From Hymenobacter wooponensis (GTDB lineage: Bacteria; Bacteroidota; Bacteroidia; Cytophagales; Hymenobacteraceae): a DNA stretch of 64,000 nt. This document shows positions 43,998-51,603 of the stretch, one piece after another. Each line of letters begins with the position of its first letter. Positions within the stretch are counted from its first letter, which is position 1. Both the position numbers and the translations under genes were made by a program. The stretch spans positions 186,001 to 250,000 of the forward strand of contig NZ_SRKZ01000004.1 in assembly GCF_004745865.1 (NCBI RefSeq), read 5' to 3'. The notes beneath the pieces are model-generated. The model ran no database searches, was not told the DNA's origin, and saw only the letters and a list, made by a program, of their open reading frames with translations.

Positions 43998-45899
43998 TTA
44001 CAGCGCTTTCGTGAAGCCTACTTTTATCTTGAGCTGAAAGTCGGAAATGACTTTGAAGATTTCTTTGAGCGTTACTTGCTCTACCTGGGTGAGCTGTTTG
44101 GGGTCGAGGTAGTTGGTGGGGGCGGTGTGGTCGTCGCTGATCTGGCGGGCCTGCTTTTTCAGGCGCATGCCCATCAGGTAGTAGTAGGCCTGGAGTAGCT
44201 CTTCATGCTCCTTGGCGGTGAACACGCCCCGGTCGCGCAGCAGGGCTAGTCGTTCGCCGGTGTTCGTAGCGAAAATCTGGTTTTTGAGAGCGTACACCCG
44301 CACCAGATCCACAATCGGCGACATGGTTTTCTTAAGGTCGAACACCTGCTGGGTGCCTTGCGTGAATGTGCGGAAACCGCGGAAGAACGTCAGCGGCGGC
44401 TCGTACTGCAGGGCGTTTTTGGCCATCAGGAACAGAAACCGATCCAGGGGGCCTTGCAGCTCCTCGTGCAGGAACTCGCGCAGCTCATCCATGATGCTGG
44501 CCTCCCCGTAGAGGTAGCGGCAGTCGAAGAAGGTGGAGAACTTCATTACCGTTTCGGCGTTCGACTCGCTCATCCACTGGTGGTAGTTGCGCTTCCAGTG
44601 CGAGAGGGAGTGCGTCCACTTGGGGTTTTTAGCCATGAAGCCGCCCGAACAGAAGTGCAGGCCAATGTCATTGAGCTGATCGGAAACTGACGTGGCGAAG
44701 CGCAGGAAGTACTCCCGCACCAGTTCGCGCTGCTCGTTGGCCTTGTCCTCGTAAATGATGGCGTTGTCCTGGTCGGTAACAAGGGTCTGTTCCTTGCGGC
44801 CCTCGCTGCCCAGCACCATGAACACGAACTTGGCCGGCGCCGGACCTTGCTCGGCCAGCACGCCCTCAATTACTTTCAGGGCGATGGTATCGGCCACGGT
44901 GGTAATCACCTGATTCACGATTTCGGGCTTCACACCGCGGCTCAGGAGCTGGTTTACCATGTCGGGCACCATGCCCCAGCGGCGCTTCAGCTCGCGGGTG
45001 CTCTGGGCCAGCTTCACAGCCTGAATAAACATAAACGGCGACTGCGCCAGATCACTCAGCAGCTTGTTACGGCTCAGGAAACCCACGTACTCCCCCCGCT
45101 GCTCCACCAGCAGGTAGCGCGTTTTGGTCTGGAACATGAGCAGGATGGCCTCATACACGTAGGCATCCCGGCGGATAGACACGATGGGCGTATCCGTAAC
45201 CTCCGAGACTGGCCTAGCGGCATCCAGCTGGCGCGCCACCACGTTGTCGCGCAGGGTGATGTCGGTTACATAGCCCACAATTTTGCCCGTTTCGTCGGTC
45301 ACGAACAGGCAGCTGACCTTGCCGGCGGCCATGAGCTTGGCGGCCACATAAATAGGTGTGGTACCAGGGCACGACACAATATCGCGGGCCTCCAGGGTTT
45401 CCAACCGCCGCGAGTAGAGTTGGTCAGCGGCAATGAAGTTCTGCTCTGGAGCGGGCGTGGGCTTCACGAAGTGGGCATACTCCTCGTTGAGCATACGCTG
45501 CCCGTAGCGAGCCGTGAAATAGTGAAAGAAGGGCTCGTAGGCCAGGCACAGCCCCCGGAAGTCGCGGCGCGGCAGCGAGAGCACCTTGGTGCCGCGCCGC
45601 GCGCACACAGTCCGCAAAGAGCGTTTCTTATTCAGCAGAATAGACATGCCGCCGTAGCAGGTGCCGGGGCCATACACCTCGGGCAGGCGCTTTTGCTGCT
45701 CACTATCGTAGAAAAACGTTTCGTACTCCCCTTCCACAATGATATCCAGCCCCCGCAGCTTCGACACGTCCTGCTGATAAATGAGCGCGTCTTTGGGGTA
45801 CTGCACTTCCTGCAGCAAGTCTACCACGCCCTCCAGTACCTCCACGGGCAGCAGGCTGAAGGGCTCAACGGTTTTGAGAAAGGCTAATCGGTTATCCAT
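43998..45899 (-). CDS. cNMP-binding/CBS/DUF294 nucleotidyltransferase-like protein
   Basis: A 633-residue cytoplasmic multidomain protein: an N-terminal cyclic-nucleotide-binding-like domain (about 10-130), two CBS motifs (about 170-290; TPIYVAAKLMAAGKVSCLFV and DAYVYEAILLMFQTKTRYLLV), a DUF294 nucleotidyltransferase-like domain with GSEGRKEQTLVTDQDNAIIY (about 355-375) and a helical C-terminal DUF294_C domain. The GSxGR...DxD motif is as in GlnD-type transferases, so it could modify a partner protein. It overlaps the exonuclease gene by 8 bp (ATGGATAA), a pairing found in many bacteria. Its partner and signal are unknown. Confidence 0.92.
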   Translation of the reverse strand: MDNRLAFLKTVEPFSLLPVEVLEGVVDLLQEVQYPKDALIYQQDVSKLRGLDIIVEGEYETFFYDSEQQKRLPEVYGPGTCYGGMSILLNKKRSLRTVCARRGTKVLSLPRRDFRGLCLAYEPFFHYFTARYGQRMLNEEYAHFVKPTPAPEQNFIAADQLYSRRLETLEARDIVSCPGTTPIYVAAKLMAAGKVSCLFVTDETGKIVGYVTDITLRDNVVARQLDAARPVSEVTDTPIVSIRRDAYVYEAILLMFQTKTRYLLVEQRGEYVGFLSRNKLLSDLAQSPFMFIQAVKLAQSTRELKRRWGMVPDMVNQLLSRGVKPEIVNQVITTVADTIALKVIEGVLAEQGPAPAKFVFMVLGSEGRKEQTLVTDQDNAIIYEDKANEQRELVREYFLRFATSVSDQLNDIGLHFCSGGFMAKNPKWTHSLSHWKRNYHQWMSESNAETVMKFSTFFDCRYLYGEASIMDELREFLHEELQGPLDRFLFLMAKNALQYEPPLTFFRGFRTFTQGTQQVFDLKKTMSPIVDLVRVYALKNQIFATNTGERLALLRDRGVFTAKEHEELLQAYYYLMGMRLKKQARQISDDHTAPTNYLDPKQLTQVEQVTLKEIFKVISDFQLKIKVGFTKAL

Positions 45900-46593
45900 A
45901 GATCAGGTAAAGTGCCACCAATATAGCAGCCGTGAACAAGGCGGCTAACAACGGCCAGCGCTTTTGGGGCGATACCGGCGGTGGCACCTGCAAGGGCCGT
46001 TGCTGCTGCAGTAGCTCCTCCGTGAGCAGGTGCTGGCGCTGCATCTCAAAATAGCAGTGGGCCGTAGCCTGCGCGTCGGCCCAGGCATCGTGCTGCAGCA
46101 CCATAGGCGTGTGAAACAGCTGCTCGTGCAGTTCTCCTAGTCGCAAATACCGCCGCCCCTGCTGCGGCGGACTGATATGTGTCAGCTGCATGGTGCACAG
46201 GGTGGGCAGCGCCGCCAACGGGTTCTCCAGACCAGCGCGGTAAAACCCCGCCCCTATTACATGGAAATCAAGCTGCAGGTAGTGGCCTACAACCAGCGGT
46301 TGATACGTGAGTAGGTCTTGACGCAGCATTTCCAGCACGGCGCGTGGGTCCTGGCCTTGCTCCTGTAAAAACTCCGGCGTGAGCCCATGAATAGCCACGG
46401 CGGAAGCCTGCATACGGCCAGCCGGTACGCGCAAGTAGTGGTTCTCCGCCTTCACCAGCTCACCATCTGGTGTGTACACGCCCCAGGCCAGCTGCGCAAT
46501 GTAGGGCCAGTTGCGCTCCGCCGAGTAGGGCTTGTTCCAGCGCTGGGGCAACCCCGTGGTTTCCGTATCAACAAACAGCAGGTACTCTTTCAC
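45892..46593 (-). CDS. DnaQ-like 3'-5' exonuclease with C-terminal membrane anchor
   Basis: GTG at 46593 gives 233 residues starting VKEYLLFVDTETTGLPQ; the upstream 39 codons of the open frame are not family-like. The DEDDh exonuclease motifs are VDTETTG (ExoI), VVGHYLQLDFHVI (ExoII) and HDAWADAQAT (ExoIII). It ends with a single hydrophobic helix (WPLLAALFTAAILVALYLIYG), which would fix it to the inner membrane with the domain in the cytoplasm. It is translated just before the cNMP/CBS/DUF294 protein with overlapping stop and start, so the two are likely to work together. Confidence 0.88.
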   Translation of the reverse strand: MKEYLLFVDTETTGLPQRWNKPYSAERNWPYIAQLAWGVYTPDGELVKAENHYLRVPAGRMQASAVAIHGLTPEFLQEQGQDPRAVLEMLRQDLLTYQPLVVGHYLQLDFHVIGAGFYRAGLENPLAALPTLCTMQLTHISPPQQGRRYLRLGELHEQLFHTPMVLQHDAWADAQATAHCYFEMQRQHLLTEELLQQQRPLQVPPPVSPQKRWPLLAALFTAAILVALYLIYG

Positions 46594-47202
46594 CGGATAC
46601 GCACTGGAAAATATAGACGCGCGGTCTTCATTAAGACAAGGTTTCTGCTGATGGAGTGGCCTAGAGCGCAAAAGTTGCTTTCCCACTGACAGCACAGAGT
46701 AACAGCTCACCCGAGTATCTGTTCATTTACTGAATACCCTGCGACCAAAATCAAAAATAGGGGTTGAAACCGTAGCAACTGCCCATTTTCAGTCGAGTTG
46801 GCACTAGAGACTAACTCGAGCCAACCGGCAGCCTCGTAGAATCGCTTAATATTACACAATCGATTGTGAATATTCGGTCATTATTTTGCGTACTTGCCTC
46901 CGCGCTACACGTACCTTAGTCGCCTAGGCCAACTGAATTGCAGAGGTCTTGGCAGGATGGACTGCCCATTTGAATAATCGGTTCCTTGGCTGCGCACAGC
47001 CATCCCTAACAGGAGCCGGAATAGTCATTGAGAGAATATAGGGGCGCATTTAGCTTCCCGCAGTGCCTCGAACTTTTGTAGCTTTCCGCCGAAAATCGGG
47101 TTTTCGCCATATTGATCAGGGCGGCGGGTCCTGCCTGAACCTGCGCCTCTGCCCTATGGAGCGCACACGTAATTTAATCTTGCCCTACATACCTCATTCC
47201 TA
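46594..47202. other. Divergent intergenic region with a perfect palindrome
   Basis: A 609-bp gap between the leftward exonuclease and rightward tal-pgi genes. CACAATCGATTGTG at 46855-46868 is a perfect 14-bp palindrome flanked by AATATTA and AATATT. A GCCTAGGCCA copy lies at about 46923. No gene or RNA was recognised; promoters for both genes should be here, but no exact TAnnTTTG box was found. Confidence 0.5.
46855..46868. promoter_or_regulatory. Perfect palindrome, candidate operator
   Basis: CACAATCGATTGTG, with AT-rich near-symmetric flanks, gives about 27 bp of dyad symmetry. It lies 335 bp before tal-pgi and 262 bp before the exonuclease GTG start. The bound protein is unknown. Confidence 0.45.
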
Positions 47203-50022
47203 ATGAACGCACTAGTAGAAATTCGCCAATTCAACCAAAGCATTTGGCTCGACTTCATCCGTCGTAAGATTCTGGTAAACGGCGAGCTGCAAAAGCTCAT
47301 CTCCGAAGACTCCCTGCGCGGCGTGACTTCGAACCCCGCCATTTTTGAGAAAGCCATTGGCGGCTCCGACGACTACGATGCAGCCATCCGTTCTTTGGCC
47401 CTGCAGAATAAATCGGTTGACGAAATCTACACCGAGCTGGCCATTGCCGACGTGCGGCTGGCCTGCGACCTGTTCCGCCCGCTTTACGACAGCAACGATA
47501 ACTCCGGCGACGGCTACGTGAGCCTGGAAGTATCGCCGGAGCTGGTGAACGACACCGAGGGCACCATTGAGGAAGGCATGCGCTTCTGGAAAGCCGTAGA
47601 CCGTCCCAACGTCATGATTAAGGTGCCCGCCACGCTGGAAGGCCTCCCCGCCATCCGCCGCCTCATCTCGGAGGGCATCAACGTAAACGTAACCCTGATC
47701 TTCGGGCTGGAGCGCTACCGCGCCGTGGCCGAAGCCTACATTGCGGGCCTCGAAGACCGCGCCGCGGCTGGCTTGCCCATTGACAACATTGCCTCCGTGG
47801 CCAGCTTCTTCCTCTCGCGCATTGACGTGCTGATTGACCCCATGCTGGAAAAGCTGGCGGCTGAAGGCGGTGAGAAAGGCGAACTGGCGCAAAGCCTCGT
47901 AGGCGAAGTAGCCCTCTCGAGCGCCAAGCAGGCCTACCAGATCTACAAAGAGATATTCGCAGGCGAGCGTTGGGCCCCACTTCAGCAGAAAGACGCTAAC
48001 ACCCAGCGCCTGTTGTGGGCCAGCACCGGCAACAAAAACCCCAAGTACGACGACCTGAAGTACGTGGAGTCGCTGATTGGGCCGCACACCGTAAACACAA
48101 TTCCGCTGGAAACGCTGGACATCTTCCGCGAGAAGGGCAAGCCCGCTGTTCGTCTGGAAGAAGGAATTGAGAAGGCGGCCGATGTGCTGCGCCGTCTCCC
48201 GGAGCTGGGCATCAACCTGGAAGAACTGACCAACCAGCTGGAAACCGAAGGTGCTCAGAAATTCAAGGAGCCTTTTGGCAAATTGATGGCTGCGCTGGAA
48301 AAGCAGCGCCAGGACGCGCTAGCTGAAACCGTAGCCCCCGCCACCTACGAGCTAGGCCAGTACCAAGCTGATGTAGATGCTCAAATCAAGAAGTTCAACG
48401 AGCAGAACTTCACCGAGGGCTTCTGGCAGAAAGAGGCTTCGCTCTGGACCCAAGACGCCGAGGCGCAGGAGAGCATCCGCAGCTTCATGGGCTGGCTGCG
48501 CGTAGCCGAAACTATGGTAAGCGCCGTGCCCGAAATTGAGCAGTTTGTACAGGAAGTACGTGCCGCCGGTTTCAAGCACGTGGTAGTAATGGGCATGGGC
48601 GGCAGCTCCATGGCGCCCATCGTGTTCCAGAAGTCGTTTGAGCGCAGCGCCGATGGCCTGGAGGTATCAATTCTGGATACCACCGACCCCGGCACCGTTC
48701 GTCAGATTGAGGAAAGTGTGCCCCTGACCGAGACGCTGTTCATTGTAGCCAGCAAATCGGGCACCACGGCTGAGCCCCTGGCTTTCGGCGACTACTTCTA
48801 CAACCGCCTCAAAGAACTCAAGGGCGACAAAGCCGGCGAGAACTTCGTGGCCATTACCGACCCCGGCTCTAAATTCATTGAGGCCGCCACGAAAGAGGGC
48901 TACCGCAAAATCTTCCTGAACTTCACGGAAGTAGGCGGCCGTTTCTCGGCTCTCACCTACTTCGGGCTGGTGCCTGCCGCCTTCTACGGCATTCCCGTGG
49001 GCGAGGTGCTGGAGCGCGCCATCCGAATGATGCGCGCCTGCGGCGCTTACGGCCCAGTAACCGAAAACCCCGGCCTGGAGCTGGGTGCCGCCCTGGGCGT
49101 ACTGGCCGAGCAAGGCCGCGACAAGCTCACACTGGTAGTGCCACAGTCGTTGCACGACCTAGGCCTATGGCTGGAGCAGCTCATTGCCGAAAGCACCGGT
49201 AAGCTGGGCAAGGGCATTCTACCCGTAGCCGGCGAGCCGCTAACCGAGCCAAGCCTCTACGGTCAGGACCGCGTATTTGTGTACGTGGGCTACCAAAACG
49301 AAGCCGACGAGGCCAACCAGCAGAAGCTGCAGGCCCTGCAGCAAGCCGGCCACCCAGTTATCAGCATCCGGATGCAGGAGCCGCTGGACCTAGGCCAGGA
49401 GTTCTACCGCTGGGAAGTGGCTACGGCCGTGGCCAGCGCTGTATTCGGCATCAACCCCTTCGACCAGCCCAACGTGCAGGCCGCCAAAACCGCCACCGAC
49501 CGCCTGATGAAGGAGGTGACGGAGAAAGGCCAGCTGCCCGAGGAAGAGAAAGCGCTGTCAGCCGATGGCCTGAGCTACTACGGCGTACCCGCCGCGGGCA
49601 AGGCGAGCGAGTTGCTCACCCAGTTCTTCCAGACCAATCCCGGCGACTACGTGTCTATTCAGGCGTACCTGACGGAGTCGCCAGCCCTAAACGAAGCCAT
49701 GGACCAGCTGCGTGCCCTGCTGCAGAAGCGCCTGCACGTGGCTACCACGTTCGGCTACGGCCCCCGCTTCCTGCACTCAACCGGTCAGTACCACAAAGGC
49801 GGCCCCAACACCGGCCTGTTCCTGCAACTGACGGCAGAAAACCCCAACGACCTGCCCCTACCCGGCCGCTCATACACCTTCGGCACGCTGAAGAATGCCC
49901 AGGCCCAAGGTGACCTGCAGGCCCTGCGCGACTACGACCGCCGTACCCTACGCGTAGACCTCGGTGCCAACCCCGAGCAAGGTGTGCAGAAGCTCATCCA
50001 AGAGCTGTCGGCACAGGCCTAG
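47203..50022 (+). CDS. Bifunctional transaldolase/phosphoglucose isomerase
   Basis: A 939-residue fusion joining the pentose phosphate pathway and glycolysis. The transaldolase half (about 1-370) has TSNPAIFEKAI, the Schiff-base Lys at 140 in NVMIKVPAT, and GINVNVTLIFGLERY. The isomerase half (about 390-939) has VVVMGMGGSSMAP (SIS domain), VASKSGTTAEPLAFGDYF, a KIFLNFTEVGGRFSALTYFG segment and HSTGQYHKGGPNTGLFLQL. Fusions of this type are known in several bacterial phyla. It is well placed near the xylose operon to process its products, but is transcribed separately and ends in a strong terminator. Confidence 0.95.
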   Translation: MNALVEIRQFNQSIWLDFIRRKILVNGELQKLISEDSLRGVTSNPAIFEKAIGGSDDYDAAIRSLALQNKSVDEIYTELAIADVRLACDLFRPLYDSNDNSGDGYVSLEVSPELVNDTEGTIEEGMRFWKAVDRPNVMIKVPATLEGLPAIRRLISEGINVNVTLIFGLERYRAVAEAYIAGLEDRAAAGLPIDNIASVASFFLSRIDVLIDPMLEKLAAEGGEKGELAQSLVGEVALSSAKQAYQIYKEIFAGERWAPLQQKDANTQRLLWASTGNKNPKYDDLKYVESLIGPHTVNTIPLETLDIFREKGKPAVRLEEGIEKAADVLRRLPELGINLEELTNQLETEGAQKFKEPFGKLMAALEKQRQDALAETVAPATYELGQYQADVDAQIKKFNEQNFTEGFWQKEASLWTQDAEAQESIRSFMGWLRVAETMVSAVPEIEQFVQEVRAAGFKHVVVMGMGGSSMAPIVFQKSFERSADGLEVSILDTTDPGTVRQIEESVPLTETLFIVASKSGTTAEPLAFGDYFYNRLKELKGDKAGENFVAITDPGSKFIEAATKEGYRKIFLNFTEVGGRFSALTYFGLVPAAFYGIPVGEVLERAIRMMRACGAYGPVTENPGLELGAALGVLAEQGRDKLTLVVPQSLHDLGLWLEQLIAESTGKLGKGILPVAGEPLTEPSLYGQDRVFVYVGYQNEADEANQQKLQALQQAGHPVISIRMQEPLDLGQEFYRWEVATAVASAVFGINPFDQPNVQAAKTATDRLMKEVTEKGQLPEEEKALSADGLSYYGVPAAGKASELLTQFFQTNPGDYVSIQAYLTESPALNEAMDQLRALLQKRLHVATTFGYGPRFLHSTGQYHKGGPNTGLFLQLTAENPNDLPLPGRSYTFGTLKNAQAQGDLQALRDYDRRTLRVDLGANPEQGVQKLIQELSAQA

Positions 50023-50049
50023 GCCACTGCCTGACAGCGACTTTTCTTA

Positions 50050-50091
50050 CGCAAAAAAGGCGACCAGCTAGCTGGTCGCCTTTTTTGCGTG
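50050..50091. terminator. Palindromic terminator after tal-pgi
   Basis: A nearly perfect 42-bp palindrome: ACGCAAAAAAGGCGACCAGC pairs with its complement, with T and A tracts on both sides, so it is bidirectional. Confidence 0.92.
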
Positions 50092-50100
50092 CCTTGTCTG

Positions 50101-50203
50101 CACGTCAACCTGAGTGCAACGAAGGATCTTGTCACGGCAGCATGTGACGCTAGGCCAATCGTTCACTCGTGAGAAGATCCTTCGCGCTGCTCAGGATGAC
50201 GTG
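50101..50203. repeat. Dispersed inverted repeat (copy B)
   Basis: Left arm CACGTCAACCTGAGTGCAAC onward (50101-50130) pairs imperfectly with 50173-50203, whose complement starts CACGTCATCCTGAGC. The loop carries the shared core on the minus strand (TGAACGATTGGCCTAG, 50150-50165). The rest of the 312-bp gap holds the terminator and a half copy. Confidence 0.85.
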
Positions 50204-50262
50204 CAAGTGGAGTCAAAGCATGTTTACCATATGCTATTTATAGGCCTAGAACCACAACGAAG

Positions 50263-50320
50263 CGGTAGAGATGCTTGCCTACGGCGACCTTCGGTTCGGC
50301 AAGCTCAGCATGATGTTCTG
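50263..50320. repeat. Degenerate half copy of the dispersed repeat (copy F)
   Basis: GGTAGAGATGCTTG and AAGCTCAGCATGATGTTCT are the two parts of the right arm seen at 7629, separated by about 22 bp of unrelated sequence. A whole hairpin is not present. Confidence 0.6.
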
Positions 50321-50334
50321 AAGACTATAAAATC

Positions 50335-51384
50335 TTACTGCTGCACGCTAAATCTGTATTCCGTGGTGGATTGATAGGTCTGGCCGGGCTGAAGGATGGT
50401 GTTGGGGAAGCTAGGCTGGTTTGGCGAGTCGGGGAAGTGTTGGGTTTCGAGGCAGAAGCCCGCGTTTTTGCCATACACTACGCCCTCTTTGCCGGTGAGG
50501 CTGCCGTCGAGAAAGTTGCCGGTGTAAAACTGCACGCCCGGCTCGTCGGTCAGTACCTCCATCACGCGGCACGTGGTGGGCTCTACCACTTTGGCGATGG
50601 GCTGCTGACCTTGGTTGAGCACCCAGTTATGGTCGTAGCCGCCGGGTACCTGGGCAATTCGCTCGCCGATGGCGTGGGGAGCAGTGAAATCGAACGGGGT
50701 GCCTTGCACGGGGCGCAGCTCGCCGGTCGGGATGGCTGTGTCATCTACCACCGTATAGCGGTCGGCGTGTAGGGTTACCTGGTGGCCTAGCACGTCGGGC
50801 AACTGGCCTAAGCCTAGGTTGAAGTAGGCGTGGTTAGTTAGGTTAATGGGCGTAGCCTGGTCAGTAGTGGCGGTGTACTCGATGCGTAGGGCATCGTCGT
50901 TGGTGAGGGTGTACACCACCTTCACCTCCAAGTTACCGGGGTAGCCTTCTTCTCCATCCTGGCTATGGTAAGTCAGCGTGAGGGTTTGGCCGTCGGCGGA
51001 AGTGCCAGGCTCGGCTTGCCACACTACTTTATCGAAGCCTTTGGAGCCCCCGTGCAAGCTGTTGGGCCCGTTGTTGGTAACCAGCGAGTACTCCTGCCCA
51101 TCCAGCGTAAACTTGCCCTTGGCAATGCGGTTGCCGAAACGCCCTATCAGCGCCCCAAAGTACGGTCCCGATTTCAGATACTCGGGGCTTTGATAGCCGC
51201 TTACATTGTCGAAACCCAGCACCACATCCCCGAGCTGCCCGTTTTTGTCGGGTACTAGCAGGCTGGTTAGGGTGCCACCATAGTTGGTGATGGTTGCCCG
51301 CAGGCCGTTTTTATTGGTAAGCGTGAAAAGCTGGACTTCATGGCCATCAGTAGTGCGGCCAAATGGCACAACAGTAGAGTGCAT
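50335..51384 (-). CDS. galM: Aldose 1-epimerase (galactose mutarotase)
   Basis: A 349-residue beta-supersandwich enzyme that interconverts alpha and beta anomers of free sugars such as galactose, glucose and probably xylose or arabinose. LIGRFGNRIAKGKFTL (substrate-binding Arg/Asn), SLHGGSKGFDK (His), the catalytic LTNHAYFNLG and the catalytic Glu region GFCLETQHFPDSPNQ are present. There is no signal peptide, so it is cytoplasmic. It is the last gene of the leftward xylan-utilisation block and likely feeds released sugars to isomerases. Confidence 0.95.
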   Translation of the reverse strand: MHSTVVPFGRTTDGHEVQLFTLTNKNGLRATITNYGGTLTSLLVPDKNGQLGDVVLGFDNVSGYQSPEYLKSGPYFGALIGRFGNRIAKGKFTLDGQEYSLVTNNGPNSLHGGSKGFDKVVWQAEPGTSADGQTLTLTYHSQDGEEGYPGNLEVKVVYTLTNDDALRIEYTATTDQATPINLTNHAYFNLGLGQLPDVLGHQVTLHADRYTVVDDTAIPTGELRPVQGTPFDFTAPHAIGERIAQVPGGYDHNWVLNQGQQPIAKVVEPTTCRVMEVLTDEPGVQFYTGNFLDGSLTGKEGVVYGKNAGFCLETQHFPDSPNQPSFPNTILQPGQTYQSTTEYRFSVQQ

Positions 51385-51603
51385 AGCGGAAAGGTTAATA
51401 GAAAGATGGCACGCGTTGCTGCGGCCGGTTTATCGGCTTATAAACGGCTATGCCGGCAAACAAGTGGTGCTAAAGCAAGAAAACAGAACTTCTTCGCCGG
51501 CGAATACCTACGTGACCCAAGGCAAGTGTGTTCTTGACTGGCCTAGAGCGGACCCCATAAAATAGGCTACCGTTTCACGGGGCACACCCGAAGAAGCAGG
51601 GCT

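Noticed and set aside
44847..45887. 346-codon open frame opposite the CBS/DUF294 gene
   Set aside because: Antisense shadow with low-complexity His/Gln/Leu/Gly composition and no recognisable domain.
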